Source: Aeromonas veronii (GTDB lineage Bacteria > Pseudomonadota > Gammaproteobacteria > Enterobacterales > Aeromonadaceae). Taken from it: a stretch of DNA of 64,000 nt. The stretch spans positions 2,940,501 through 3,004,500 of the forward strand of contig CP101033.1 in assembly GCA_041319085.1 (NCBI GenBank), in the 5' to 3' direction. Under the pieces are notes generated by a model. That model saw nothing but the letters and a program-made list of their open reading frames with translations. It ran no database searches and was not told the origin of the DNA. The position numbers and the translations under genes were made by a program. This document shows positions 26,443 to 35,524 of the stretch, piece by piece (the first letter of the stretch is position 1; every line of letters starts with the position of its first letter).

Positions 26443-27859
26443 AAAACTCCGAATCTTCGGCCTCGCCAAAGCCTGTGCCCCAGAAATAGGGCTCCTCAGT
26501 TTCTCGCTCCAGCGAGCCCATGGCAGCCCCGACGAGCTGCGCCGCATTGGCAACCTGAATATCTTCCGGAACCCTTTGTCCGTCAGTGATATAGCTGATA
26601 GGCAAGGCATTCTGGATACACACGTTAATCACTTCGCCCAGATTCAGACTTTCATCCAATTTGGTAAGTATGCAGCCGCTTAATGGAATACGCCGGAAAT
26701 GGTCCACCGCCTCCTGCATCACCCGACGCTGGGAAGTTGCCGACATCACCAGATAACTGCGGATCCGCACCTTGGCATTCTTGACCAGGGTATCGAGCTG
26801 CTCGGTCAGCCGGATATCCCGCTGGCCAACCCCGGCCGTATCGATAAGTACCAGCCGACGATGGCGGAACTGATAAAGCGCATTGGCCAGCTCTTCGGCA
26901 TCACGCACCTGCCGTACCGGGCAACCCATGATGCGGCCATAGGTCTGCAGCTGTTCATGGGCCCCAATCCGGTAGTTGTCGGTGGTGATCAGCGCCACCT
27001 GCTCGGCGCCATACTTCATGGCGAAACGGGCTGCCAGCTTGGCGATGGTGGTGGTTTTGCCCACCCCGGTCGGACCAAGCAGCGCAACCGCGCCGCCCTG
27101 ACGCAAAATCTCGTCTTCGCTGATCTTGAGCTGGGCCGTCAGCACCTCGGCCAACTGGGCCATCGCCTGATGGATGGACATATCTTCGGGGATCAGTCCC
27201 GCCAGTTGATCGGCAAACCCATCGTCAAAGCCCAGCTTCTTGAGCTCCTTGATCAGCAGGGCCCGCATCGGTTCGCGGCGCTCCACCTCTTGCCACATCA
27301 GCCCGGAGATCTGGTGCTCCAGCAATTTACGGATGCTGGCCATCTCCTTGCGCATCCCCTCCATCTCCTGATCCCGCTGGGCAGGTTGAGGCGCACGCTG
27401 ACCGGAGGCAACCCGGGCCTTGGGCTTGGCAGGTTCCGGGGCTGCGCCCCACTGCCCCTGCTCGGCCAAGGTTTTGGGCGCTGCATTGGCTGCAGCTAGA
27501 CCGGCCGATTGGGTATTGCCCATTGGCGCCGCATTACCCGGCTTGAGCTTCTGCTGGCGCGCCAGCAAGGCGGCCAGAGTATCGGCATAATGTTCGTTCT
27601 GCTCCTTCGCCGGTGTCGGCTCGGGGCGGATCATCTGCCGGGCCGCAGACGAAATATTGACGCTCTCATCGTTCAGCTGACGGCGAACCGGCGCATCTTT
27701 GGGCCCCGGAACCTGAGATTGATAATCGACTGCGGCGACTATCTCTACCCCTCCGGTGACTTTCTTGTTGGACATGATGACGGCGTCAGGCCCGAGAGTC
27801 TCCTTGACCTCAGCCAGAGCCGTTCGCATGTCCTTGGCAAAAAACCGCTTAATCTTCAC
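26435..27859 (-). CDS. flhF: Signal-recognition-type GTPase FlhF
   Basis: FlhF sets the polar site of flagellum assembly. The 474-residue protein has a basic N-terminal B domain (KRFFAKDMRTALAEVKETLG), a low-complexity Ala/Pro/Gln linker, then the N and G domains of SRP GTPases from about residue 180: GPTGVGKTTTIAKLAARFA (P-loop), ALITTDNYRIGAHEQLQTY, LIDTAGVGQRD and LTKLDESLNLGEV. It lies 16 bp after flhA and overlaps flhG. Confidence 0.96.
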   Translation of the reverse strand: MKIKRFFAKDMRTALAEVKETLGPDAVIMSNKKVTGGVEIVAAVDYQSQVPGPKDAPVRRQLNDESVNISSAARQMIRPEPTPAKEQNEHYADTLAALLARQQKLKPGNAAPMGNTQSAGLAAANAAPKTLAEQGQWGAAPEPAKPKARVASGQRAPQPAQRDQEMEGMRKEMASIRKLLEHQISGLMWQEVERREPMRALLIKELKKLGFDDGFADQLAGLIPEDMSIHQAMAQLAEVLTAQLKISEDEILRQGGAVALLGPTGVGKTTTIAKLAARFAMKYGAEQVALITTDNYRIGAHEQLQTYGRIMGCPVRQVRDAEELANALYQFRHRRLVLIDTAGVGQRDIRLTEQLDTLVKNAKVRIRSYLVMSATSQRRVMQEAVDHFRRIPLSGCILTKLDESLNLGEVINVCIQNALPISYITDGQRVPEDIQVANAAQLVGAAMGSLERETEEPYFWGTGFGEAEDSEFYE

Positions 27860-27875
27860 CCGTCGTCTCCGCTAA

Positions 27876-29978
27876 CTAGTTCTGCCCTACCGCACTGACG
27901 ATGCGAATTTGCTTGTCGTCGGGCACTTCCTGATAAGACAGAACGCGCAATCCAGGAATGGCATTCTTGACAAATTTCGCCAGGGTATTGCGCAAGATCC
28001 CCGATGTCAGAAGCACGGCCGGTTGGCCTTCCAATTCTTGTCGTTGAGTGGCTTCCACCAGCGAACGCTGCATCCGCTCTGCCAGACCCGGTTCAATACC
28101 GGCACCATCTCCGCCACCAGCCTGCAGGGATTGATGCAATATACGTTCCAATTCCGGCGCCAAGGTAATCACCGGCAGCTCGGGATCGGGACCTGCAATC
28201 TCCTGCACAATCAGGCGACGCAGGGCAATCCGGCAAGCGGCGGTGAGCACTTCCGGATCCGGACTGCGCGGCGCGTATTCAACCAGGGTCTGCAGGATAG
28301 TGCGCATATCGCGGATTGGCACGCCTTCATTGAGCAAATTCTGCAATACCTTCACCAGGTTACCCATGCTGATCACTTCCGGCACCAGCCCTTCGACCAG
28401 CTTGCTCTGATGTTTGCCAATCATGTCCAGCAGCTGTTGTACCTCGTCATGCCCCAGCAACAGAGCAGCATGGTTGGTGAGGATCTGGCTCAGATGGGTA
28501 GCCACCACGGTCGCGGTATCCACCACCGTATAACCCAGCGTCTGCGCCTGAGAGACCATCTCCTTGGCAACCCAGACCGCTTCCAGGCCGAAGGCGGGAT
28601 CCCTGGTGGCTATCCCCTGGATCTGGCCAAATACCTGCCCCGGATTGATGGCCATCTCTTTATCATGGTAGACATTGGCCTCGCCGGTACTGACCCCCAT
28701 CAAGGTGATGCGGTATTGGTTTGGCGCCAGATCCAGGTTGTCGCGAATGTGCACGGCCGGGACCAGAAAGCCCAGCTCTTGCGAGAGTTTCTTGCGCACC
28801 CCTTTGATCCGGTTGAGCAGTTCACCACCCTGATTGCGATCCACCAGCGGGATCAGTTGATAGCCCACTTCAAGCCCGATGATATCCACCGGCATTACAT
28901 CGTCCCAACTCAGCTCTTTCTGCTCATGAGGCTGTTCGGCAGTGGCAGGCAACAGTTCACCTTTGGCCGCTTTGGCGGCCGCCAGTTTCTCGCGGCGCAG
29001 CAACCACCAGGCGCCAGCGGCGGCGAGAGCCCCCAGACTCAGGAAGGCAAAATGCGGCATCCCCGGCACCAGCCCCATCATCAACAGAATGCCGGCAGAG
29101 ATGATCAGCGCCTTGGGATTGTCAAACAGCTGGCCCAGTACTGCGGTACCCATGTCCTGATCGGTATTCTGCCGGGTCACTATGATGGCGGCGGCGATGG
29201 AGAGCAGCAGGGAGGGGATCTGCGCCACCAGACCGTCACCGATGGCCAGCAGGGTATAGATCTCGGCCGATTCACCGAAGGTAAGCTGGTGCTGCATCAT
29301 CCCGATGATGAAGCCGCCGATGATGTTGATAAAGAGGATCATGATGCCCGCAATAGCATCCCCTTTGACAAACTTGGAGGCACCGTCCATGGAGCCGTAG
29401 AAGTCGGCTTCCTGGGTCACATCCTGACGACGCTTCTTCGCCTCTTCCTGATTGATGAGACCGGCGTTCAAATCGGCATCGATAGCCATCTGTTTGCCCG
29501 GCATCGCATCAAGGGTAAAACGGGCACTCACTTCCGCGATCCGCCCGGCCCCCTTGGTGATGACCACAAAGTTGATGATCATCAGGATGGTAAAAACGAT
29601 GATGCCGACCGCATAGTTGCCGCCGATCACCACGTTACCGAATGCCTCGATCACATGGCCCGCAGCGGCAGTACCATTATGACCTTCCAGCAACACCACC
29701 CGGGTCGAGGCGACGTTCAACGCTAACCGCAGCAGGGTAGCGAGCAACAGAACGGTCGGGAAGGCCGCAAATTCGAGGGGACGCCGAGTATAAACGGCCA
29801 CCAGCAGTATCACGATGGAGAGGGCAATGTTGAAGGAGAAGAGCACGTCCAACATCAGCGGCGGAATGGGCAACACCACCATGCCGAGCGCAGCCAATAC
29901 CAGCAGAGGGGTACCAAGGCCTTTGCTCAATACTCCCCGGGACTGTTTTAACTGGCCCAATACTGCCTTGAATTCCAT
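27876..29978 (-). CDS. flhA: Flagellar export gate protein FlhA
   Basis: FlhA forms the nonameric ring of the flagellar type III export gate. The 700-residue product from the ATG at 29978 has eight N-terminal membrane helices, the conserved FHIPEP-region sequence (FAAFPTVLLLATLLRLALNVASTR), and a large cytoplasmic domain that receives export substrates. A TTG six codons upstream is an alternative start. A sigma-54-type element lies just upstream at 30017-30031. Relative to flhB there is a gap of 107 bp, so flhA probably begins a separate transcript. Confidence 0.96.
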   Translation of the reverse strand: MEFKAVLGQLKQSRGVLSKGLGTPLLVLAALGMVVLPIPPLMLDVLFSFNIALSIVILLVAVYTRRPLEFAAFPTVLLLATLLRLALNVASTRVVLLEGHNGTAAAGHVIEAFGNVVIGGNYAVGIIVFTILMIINFVVITKGAGRIAEVSARFTLDAMPGKQMAIDADLNAGLINQEEAKKRRQDVTQEADFYGSMDGASKFVKGDAIAGIMILFINIIGGFIIGMMQHQLTFGESAEIYTLLAIGDGLVAQIPSLLLSIAAAIIVTRQNTDQDMGTAVLGQLFDNPKALIISAGILLMMGLVPGMPHFAFLSLGALAAAGAWWLLRREKLAAAKAAKGELLPATAEQPHEQKELSWDDVMPVDIIGLEVGYQLIPLVDRNQGGELLNRIKGVRKKLSQELGFLVPAVHIRDNLDLAPNQYRITLMGVSTGEANVYHDKEMAINPGQVFGQIQGIATRDPAFGLEAVWVAKEMVSQAQTLGYTVVDTATVVATHLSQILTNHAALLLGHDEVQQLLDMIGKHQSKLVEGLVPEVISMGNLVKVLQNLLNEGVPIRDMRTILQTLVEYAPRSPDPEVLTAACRIALRRLIVQEIAGPDPELPVITLAPELERILHQSLQAGGGDGAGIEPGLAERMQRSLVEATQRQELEGQPAVLLTSGILRNTLAKFVKNAIPGLRVLSYQEVPDDKQIRIVSAVGQN

Positions 29979-30016
29979 CGCTCTTCTCAATGTCAACCTG
30001 CTGGTGCCAGATTAAA

Positions 30017-30031
30017 GCAAACATTAAGCCA
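30017..30031 (-). promoter_or_regulatory. Sigma-54 promoter before flhA
   Basis: On the minus strand the element reads TTGGC then TTGCT, with the TGGC-N8-TGC spacing of RpoN sites. The start point would be near 30005, about 27 nt before the flhA ATG. Two positions after TGGC differ from consensus (TT for AC). Confidence 0.7.
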
Positions 30032-30085
30032 ACAATGCAAGATATTGAAATTAAATGGATTTATTTTGACTACGTCAGAACTTTG

Positions 30086-31216
30086 TCATTTGCGATATTC
30101 GGTCGGGATGGGGAGATCTTTCGCCAGCGGTTGAGGACGGCGCCCCTGACCACGGCGGAATTTCTTGAGCTGGAAGACATAGGCAAGCACCTGGGCAACC
30201 GCCGCAAACAGCCCCTCTGGGATCTCGTGGCCCAGCTCGGTTGAGTGATAAATAGCTCGAGTCAAAGCGGGTGACGGCATGATGGGGATCTCGTACTCTC
30301 TGGCTATTTCTCTGATCTTCAGTGCAATTTCATCAGTGCCCTTGGCCACGACCTTGGGCGCGGCACCGGGTTTGCCCGCATCATACTTGAGCGCCACCGA
30401 GTAGTGAGTCGGGTTGGTGATCACCACATCAGCCTTGGGTACATCCCCCATCATCCGGCGCATCGCCATCTGCATCTGCAACTGCCGGATCCGCCCTTTC
30501 ACTTCGGGCTTGCCTTCGGTGTCCTTGAACTCGTCCTTGATCTCCTGCTTGGTCATCTTGAGCTGACGCATGTGATTCCACTGCTGGAACGGCACATCGA
30601 TGGCCACGATGGGAAGCAGGGCACAGCAGAGGATGATCAACATCCAGAGAAACAGCTCCAGCGCATCGATAATGCCGCCGGGAAATCCCTCCATAGAGAG
30701 ATTGAGCAGGTGATTGAACTGGCTGGATAACATCCACCAGGCAAACAAAGTAATGAACACTACCTTGGCGATGGATTTGACCAGCTCGATCAGCGACTGC
30801 ACTCCGAACATTCGCTTGAAGCCTTTGAGTGGACTCAATTTGCTCATCTTGGGCATCATGGCTTCGGTGGAGAAGTTCATCCCCCCCATCAGGGTGTTGC
30901 CGATAAAAGCGGCAATCGCCACCAGCGCGAACAACAGCCCCAGCGGAAGCGCCAGCTCCCCCAGCAGCGCTGGCACCATGGCGATCATGGCATTGGGATC
31001 GAAAGCCTGTTCTCTGTCCAGGGTAAAGCCCATGGTGACAACCTTGACCATGGCGGTCGCCAGCGAGCCCTTGAGCATCAACAGGCCAAAGACCGCCGAG
31101 AGCAGAACGCTGGCGGTCCCCAACTCTTTTGAACGTGCAATCTGCCCTTTTTCACGGGCCTGTTGCAGTCGTTTGCCCGTGGGTTGTTCGGTACGTTCCT
31201 GGTCGGTATCAGCCAT
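30086..31216 (-). CDS. flhB: Flagellar export gate protein FlhB
   Basis: FlhB switches the export apparatus from rod/hook to filament substrates. The 376-residue protein has four membrane helices and a cytoplasmic domain with the self-cleavage site NPTH (VVITNPTHYSVALKYD). The N-terminus is basic and hydrophilic (DQERTEQPTGKRLQQAREKG). It overlaps fliR by 8 bp and ends the fliKLMNOPQR-flhB run. Confidence 0.97.
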   Translation of the reverse strand: MADTDQERTEQPTGKRLQQAREKGQIARSKELGTASVLLSAVFGLLMLKGSLATAMVKVVTMGFTLDREQAFDPNAMIAMVPALLGELALPLGLLFALVAIAAFIGNTLMGGMNFSTEAMMPKMSKLSPLKGFKRMFGVQSLIELVKSIAKVVFITLFAWWMLSSQFNHLLNLSMEGFPGGIIDALELFLWMLIILCCALLPIVAIDVPFQQWNHMRQLKMTKQEIKDEFKDTEGKPEVKGRIRQLQMQMAMRRMMGDVPKADVVITNPTHYSVALKYDAGKPGAAPKVVAKGTDEIALKIREIAREYEIPIMPSPALTRAIYHSTELGHEIPEGLFAAVAQVLAYVFQLKKFRRGQGRRPQPLAKDLPIPTEYRK

Positions 31217-32006
31217 GAGCGCCCCCGAAGCACTGGGTGTTGATCAGCTCGCAGCTGACCTCCTGCACCCGCTCCCACATCATGTCGAAGTGGCCGAGGA
31301 ACCCGCCGATAGTGAGCCAGAGGATCAGCAGACCCGACATCATGCTGACCGCAAAACCGATACTGAAAATGTTGAGCTGCGGCGCCGCCCGGGTCATCAC
31401 GCCAAAGGCGAAGTTGATCAGCAGCAGAGCGACAATGGCAGAGAGAGCCATCACCAGCGCAGCCTGATACATCACGCCCAGAAACGCACTCAGGGTTTTC
31501 ATGGACGAAACCGAAAGGCCGTACTCTGAGACAGGCAATGTCTCGAAACTAAGAATGACCAGCCGCAGCATCACCAGATGGCCATCCAGCGCCAGAAACA
31601 CCAGGGTCGCCAGCATCAGATAGAACTGACCCACCACGGGGGCAGACTGGCCATTCATCGGATCCACCAGAGTGGCAAAACCCAGACTGGTTTGCATGGC
31701 GATGACCTGACCGGCCATCACGAAGCTCTCCATCAGAAACTGGGTCATCAGACCGAGGGCAATACCGATCAGCAGTTGCTGGCCCAATACCAGAAAGCTG
31801 CCGGCCGAGAAGAGTTCAATGGGGGGCATTTTCGGAAGCAACGGGGCGATCAGAAAGGTGATGGCCAAAGCCAGCCCCATCCGTACCCGCGCAGGAGCAA
31901 GGCGGCTGCCAAATACCGCCATCACCATCAGCAGGCTGCTCACCCGCGCCAGCGGCCAGAGGATGGAAGACAACCACTCCATGATCAGAGCGGTTGTGTA
32001 GGTCAT
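31209..32006 (-). CDS. fliR: Flagellar export gate protein FliR
   Basis: FliR is part of the FliPQR export channel. From the ATG at 32006, which overlaps the fliQ stop as ATGA, the product is 265 residues with about six hydrophobic helices and the conserved AGQVIAMQTSLGFATLVDPMNGQ segment. An in-frame upstream extension overlaps fliQ and is not real. Confidence 0.96.
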   Translation of the reverse strand: MTYTTALIMEWLSSILWPLARVSSLLMVMAVFGSRLAPARVRMGLALAITFLIAPLLPKMPPIELFSAGSFLVLGQQLLIGIALGLMTQFLMESFVMAGQVIAMQTSLGFATLVDPMNGQSAPVVGQFYLMLATLVFLALDGHLVMLRLVILSFETLPVSEYGLSVSSMKTLSAFLGVMYQAALVMALSAIVALLLINFAFGVMTRAAPQLNIFSIGFAVSMMSGLLILWLTIGGFLGHFDMMWERVQEVSCELINTQCFGGAHG

Positions 32007-32272
32007 CCCACCACCTCGGGGATTTGGTTGACCATCAGCACGAAGAAGTCCATCAGACTCTGCAATCCCCAGTGAGCCCCCGCGCCCAGCGCAAACAGCG
32101 TCACGATGAGACGGGGCAGAAAGCTCAGGGTCTGTTCGTTGATGGAGGTGGCGGCCTGAAAGATGGCGACCACCAAGCCAACAGCCAAGCTGGGCAAGAT
32201 CACGGCGCACACCATGATGGTCACCAGCCAGAGCGCCTCGCGAAAGACGTCAACAAAGGTTTCAGGACTCAT
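32003..32272 (-). CDS. fliQ: Flagellar export gate protein FliQ
   Basis: The 89-residue protein has the two helical hairpin segments of FliQ (ALWLVTIMVCAVILPSLAVGL and LIVTLFALGAGAHWG) and the conserved FQAATSINEQTLSFLP loop. The ATG at 32272 gives the usual family length and lies 25 bp beyond the fliP stop. It overlaps fliR by 4 bp. Confidence 0.96.
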   Translation of the reverse strand: MSPETFVDVFREALWLVTIMVCAVILPSLAVGLVVAIFQAATSINEQTLSFLPRLIVTLFALGAGAHWGLQSLMDFFVLMVNQIPEVVG

Positions 32273-32297
32273 GTTCGGGCTCCTTGCGCTCGACCGG

Positions 32298-33071
32298 CTA
32301 ACCGGCACCCAGTCCGAAACTGTTGGCCAGCGACCCCAGAATGAGGTTCCAGCCATCCACCATCACAAACAGCATCAGCTTGAAGGGCAGCGAGACGATC
32401 ATCGGCGAGAGCATCATCATCCCCATCGCCATCAGGATACTGGCGACCACCAGATCGATGACCAGGAACGGCAAGAACAACATAAAGCCAATCTGGAAGG
32501 CGGTTTTCAGCTCGCTGGTGACAAAGGCAGGGATCAACACCCGCAACGGTACATCCGCTGGTTTCTCCACCTGCACGTTGGCGATCTCCATAAAGGTATT
32601 GAGATCCTTGACTCGGGTCTGGGCCAGCATGAACTGGTGGATGGGCAACTCGGCCCGCTCCAGCGCCTCCTTGGCCTGGATGGTCTCGGCCAGATAGGGC
32701 TGCAGCGCCTCGTTGTTGATGCGATCCAGCACCGGCGACATGATGAAAAACGACATGAACAGGGCGATGCCGATCAACACCTGGTTGGAGGGGCTCTGTT
32801 GCAGACCGATCGCCTGACGCAAGATACCCAGCACCACTATGATGCGAGTAAACGAGGTCATCATGATCACCATGGCCGGCAAGAAGGAGAGCGCGGTCAT
32901 CAGTGCCAGCACTTGCAGGGTCAGGCTGTACTCCTGAGAGCCATCCCCCAGGGTCTTGACGGTCACCGCCGACATGGCGTCCTGTGCCAGCGTGGGCCAG
33001 GAGCAAAACAGGGGGATCAACAGGCTGACCAGCAGCCCCGTTTTCAGCAATAAACCGTTAGCTTTTTTCAT
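32298..33071 (-). CDS. fliP: Flagellar export gate protein FliP
   Basis: The 257-residue protein carries a cleavable signal peptide ([24 protein letters not shown]), followed by the conserved FliP regions: [41 protein letters not shown], and [29 protein letters not shown]. FliP forms the core of the export channel with FliQ and FliR. Its start overlaps the end of fliO by 14 bp. Confidence 0.97.
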   Translation of the reverse strand: MKKANGLLLKTGLLVSLLIPLFCSWPTLAQDAMSAVTVKTLGDGSQEYSLTLQVLALMTALSFLPAMVIMMTSFTRIIVVLGILRQAIGLQQSPSNQVLIGIALFMSFFIMSPVLDRINNEALQPYLAETIQAKEALERAELPIHQFMLAQTRVKDLNTFMEIANVQVEKPADVPLRVLIPAFVTSELKTAFQIGFMLFLPFLVIDLVVASILMAMGMMMLSPMIVSLPFKLMLFVMVDGWNLILGSLANSFGLGAG

Positions 33072-33432
33072 GCTTGCCCATCAATTTGCCAAGCTGTTGC
33101 GAAAACGCCTGCGGCTGGCTCTCGTCCAGCGGCGCCTCTAGCCGGTAGAGAAAGTTGACCTGCTGCGGCGTTACGCCGACCAGCAACTGCTGTTCCCCCA
33201 CCTTGACCACCAGCAACTTCTCCTTGTAACCCACCGGCAACGAGGCAATGACCCGCATCTGGCCGCCCCCCAGGGCCGTGGCAATCTTGCTCTTCTTGAG
33301 CAGAAAACCCAGCACCAGGATCAGGCCGATGACCATCAGGCTGGAGAGCAGCCAGGAGGTGATGCTGGGAGGATTAGCCCCCTCGGCCAGCGCCGGGGCC
33401 GCGAACAGTATCAGAGCGAGGGCACGGATCAT
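33058..33432 (-). CDS. fliO: Flagellar assembly protein FliO
   Basis: FliO helps assemble the FliP ring. The 124-residue protein has a signal-like N-terminus ([15 protein letters not shown]), one membrane helix ([21 protein letters not shown]) and a small cytoplasmic domain ([28 protein letters not shown]) typical of FliO. It overlaps fliN by 4 bp at its start. Confidence 0.94.
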   Translation of the reverse strand: MIRALALILFAAPALAEGANPPSITSWLLSSLMVIGLILVLGFLLKKSKIATALGGGQMRVIASLPVGYKEKLLVVKVGEQQLLVGVTPQQVNFLYRLEAPLDESQPQAFSQQLGKLMGKHEKS

Positions 33433-33821
33433 TTGAGTTTCTTAATTCGCTCAATCTGGCTGATGACGTCGGTCAGGCGAATACCGAACTTGTCGTTCAC
33501 CACCACCACCTCGCCGTGAGCGATCAGGGTACCGTTGACCAATACGTCCAGCGGCTCACCTGCAACGCGATCCAGCTCCACCACCGAGCCCTGGTTCAGC
33601 TGCAGCAGGTTGCGGATGCTGATCTGGCTACGACCCACTTCCATGGCGATGGTGACCGGAATATCGAGAATGGTATCGAGCTTGCGCCGCTCCTCGGCAC
33701 TGATGGGGGCGTCGTCAGTCAGCTCCTCCAGGGGGGCAGGCTTGGCTTCGGCAGTGACCTGCTCCTCTAGCGCTGCAGCCCAGGCATCAGCCATCAAATC
33801 CTCTTCCTCAGTTCCGCTCAT
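33429..33821 (-). CDS. fliN: Flagellar switch protein FliN
   Basis: The 130-residue protein has an acidic N-terminal extension and a C-terminal SpoA domain (DIPVTIAMEVGRSQISIRNLL, SVVELDRVAGEPLDVLVNG). It forms the lower C-ring with FliM and binds FliH. The gene lies 52 bp after fliM. Confidence 0.97.
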   Translation of the reverse strand: MSGTEEEDLMADAWAAALEEQVTAEAKPAPLEELTDDAPISAEERRKLDTILDIPVTIAMEVGRSQISIRNLLQLNQGSVVELDRVAGEPLDVLVNGTLIAHGEVVVVNDKFGIRLTDVISQIERIKKLK

Positions 33822-33873
33822 CTCTTTGTTTCCTTATGCTACTTCGTGACCGTTTACCGTAATAAACCGTCGA

Positions 33874-34944
33874 TTATCGCTGTTGATTTTCGATACTGTG
33901 CTCGAGCTCTTCCAGCTCGGCCTCGCCATCGATGCGAACCCCGCCCCGAGTCACCAGATGCATCTCGGTCTTGACCCCTTCCGGACGTTTGAGTTTGTCG
34001 GTGATCTTGAGCGCCACATTCTCCTTGGTACGCCCCATCTTGGCGTGGAAGGTGGGCAAGTCCTCCACAAAGACCAGCAAATTTTCCGGCATCTCGACCG
34101 GGATGATATCGCCGGGTCGCAGTTCCATCAGTTCACGCAGGGTGAGTTCAGTCTCCAGCAGCTTGGCGCGCAGCTCCACCTTGACATCCATGATCTCGTC
34201 ACGCAGCGCCTTGCTCCAGCGCACATCGGTATCCCCCTTGTCACTCTGCACCCCGGCATCCAGCAGCTCGCGGATCGGCTCCAGCATGGAATAGGGCATC
34301 GCCACGTGGAAATCGCCGCCGCCACCATCGAGTTCAATGTGGAACGAGCTGACCACGATCACCTCGGTCGGGCTGACGATGTTGGCCATCGCCGGGTTCA
34401 CTTCGGAATCGAGATATTCGAAGCCCACGTCCATCACCGGCGCCCAGGCATCCTTGTAATCCTCGAACACCAGTTTGAGCAGCATCTGGATAATGCGCCG
34501 TTCGGTCGGCGTGAACTCGCGCCCTTCGATCTTGGCGTGATAACGGCCATCACCACCGAAGAAGTTCTCCACCAGGATAAAGACCAGCCGGGCCTCCATG
34601 GTGATGAGCGCCGTCCCCTTGAGCGGGCGGAAGCGCACCATGTTGAGACTGGTCGGCACAAACAAGGTATGAACATACTCGCCAAACTTGAGCATCTGCA
34701 CGCCGTTGATGGAGACCTCGGCGGTGCGACGCATCATGTTGAACAGGCTGATCCGCATATGGCGGGCGAAACGTTCGTTCACCAGCTCAAGCGTCGGCAT
34801 GCGACCACGGACGATGCGGTCCTGGGAGGAGAAGTCAAACTGGGTAACGCCAGGATCCCCCGCCGAACCTATCTCTTCCTCTTCAACATCATCGACACCG
34901 TGCAAGAGGGCATCAATTTCGTCCTGACTTAACAGATCGCTCAC
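33874..34944 (-). CDS. fliM: Flagellar switch protein FliM
   Basis: FliM receives CheY-P and controls rotation direction. The 356-residue protein begins with the CheY-binding peptide LLSQDEIDALLHGVDD. Its middle CheC-like domain binds FliG (VNERFARHMRISLFNMMRR; GGDGRYH in the motif facing FliG), and the C-terminal SpoA domain pairs with FliN. It follows fliL by 7 bp. Confidence 0.97.
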   Translation of the reverse strand: MSDLLSQDEIDALLHGVDDVEEEEIGSAGDPGVTQFDFSSQDRIVRGRMPTLELVNERFARHMRISLFNMMRRTAEVSINGVQMLKFGEYVHTLFVPTSLNMVRFRPLKGTALITMEARLVFILVENFFGGDGRYHAKIEGREFTPTERRIIQMLLKLVFEDYKDAWAPVMDVGFEYLDSEVNPAMANIVSPTEVIVVSSFHIELDGGGGDFHVAMPYSMLEPIRELLDAGVQSDKGDTDVRWSKALRDEIMDVKVELRAKLLETELTLRELMELRPGDIIPVEMPENLLVFVEDLPTFHAKMGRTKENVALKITDKLKRPEGVKTEMHLVTRGGVRIDGEAELEELEHSIENQQR

Positions 34945-34951
34945 GCTTCAC

Positions 34952-35467
34952 CTACTGCATTACAAAGCCGGTAAACAGCACTTGTTCGATAACGGGGGAA
35001 GAGACCAGGTCCTTGAGCACCCGACGGCACTCTTCCAGTGAATCCTTGCGCAGCTTCTCCTTGCCTTCGAAGGTCATCAGCTGTTCGGCACTGGCGGCAC
35101 TGAATACCCGCAGCAAGGTGCCTTCAATGAGGGGAATATTTTGTGTGGCCAGCGTCTCGTCGGCGGTACCACGCACCATCAACTGGATCTTGATCTGCAC
35201 CAGCCGATCCCGCTGGGCACCTGCGACGTTGAAGACAAAGGGGCGCGGCATCCCGACATACAGGGAAGGTTTAGGCGCTGCCACCTTGGGTTTTGCCTCG
35301 GCACCCTCCGCCGCTTCAGCAGGCGATTTCTGCGAGCCGGAGAGCATCAGGAAGGCGCCAGCAGCACCACCGCCCAGCAAAATAACCGCCAGGGCAATGA
35401 TAATGATCAGCTTCTTTTTCTTGCCCGCGGCCGGGTCTTTTAGCGTCAACTCGTTATCGTCAGCCAT
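34952..35467 (-). CDS. fliL: Flagellar basal body-associated protein FliL
   Basis: FliL surrounds the stator units near the basal body. The 171-residue protein has a short cytoplasmic N-terminus, one membrane helix (KLIIIIALAVILLGGGAAGAFLM), an acidic, Ala/Pro-rich linker and a periplasmic stomatin-like domain (YVGMPRPFVFNVAGAQRDRLVQIKIQLMV). It ends with the conserved VLFTGFVMQ. Confidence 0.96.
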   Translation of the reverse strand: MADDNELTLKDPAAGKKKKLIIIIALAVILLGGGAAGAFLMLSGSQKSPAEAAEGAEAKPKVAAPKPSLYVGMPRPFVFNVAGAQRDRLVQIKIQLMVRGTADETLATQNIPLIEGTLLRVFSAASAEQLMTFEGKEKLRKDSLEECRRVLKDLVSSPVIEQVLFTGFVMQ

Positions 35468-35524
35468 CCCTTGTCCACCCTAGTCTCAAACTTGTTCGAT
35501 ATCATAAACTTACTCGGGATTGCA

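Noticed and set aside
27909..29726. 605-codon open frame opposite flhA
   Set aside because: It mirrors FlhA coding sequence, is rich in His, Gln and Arg as shadow frames are, and matches no family.
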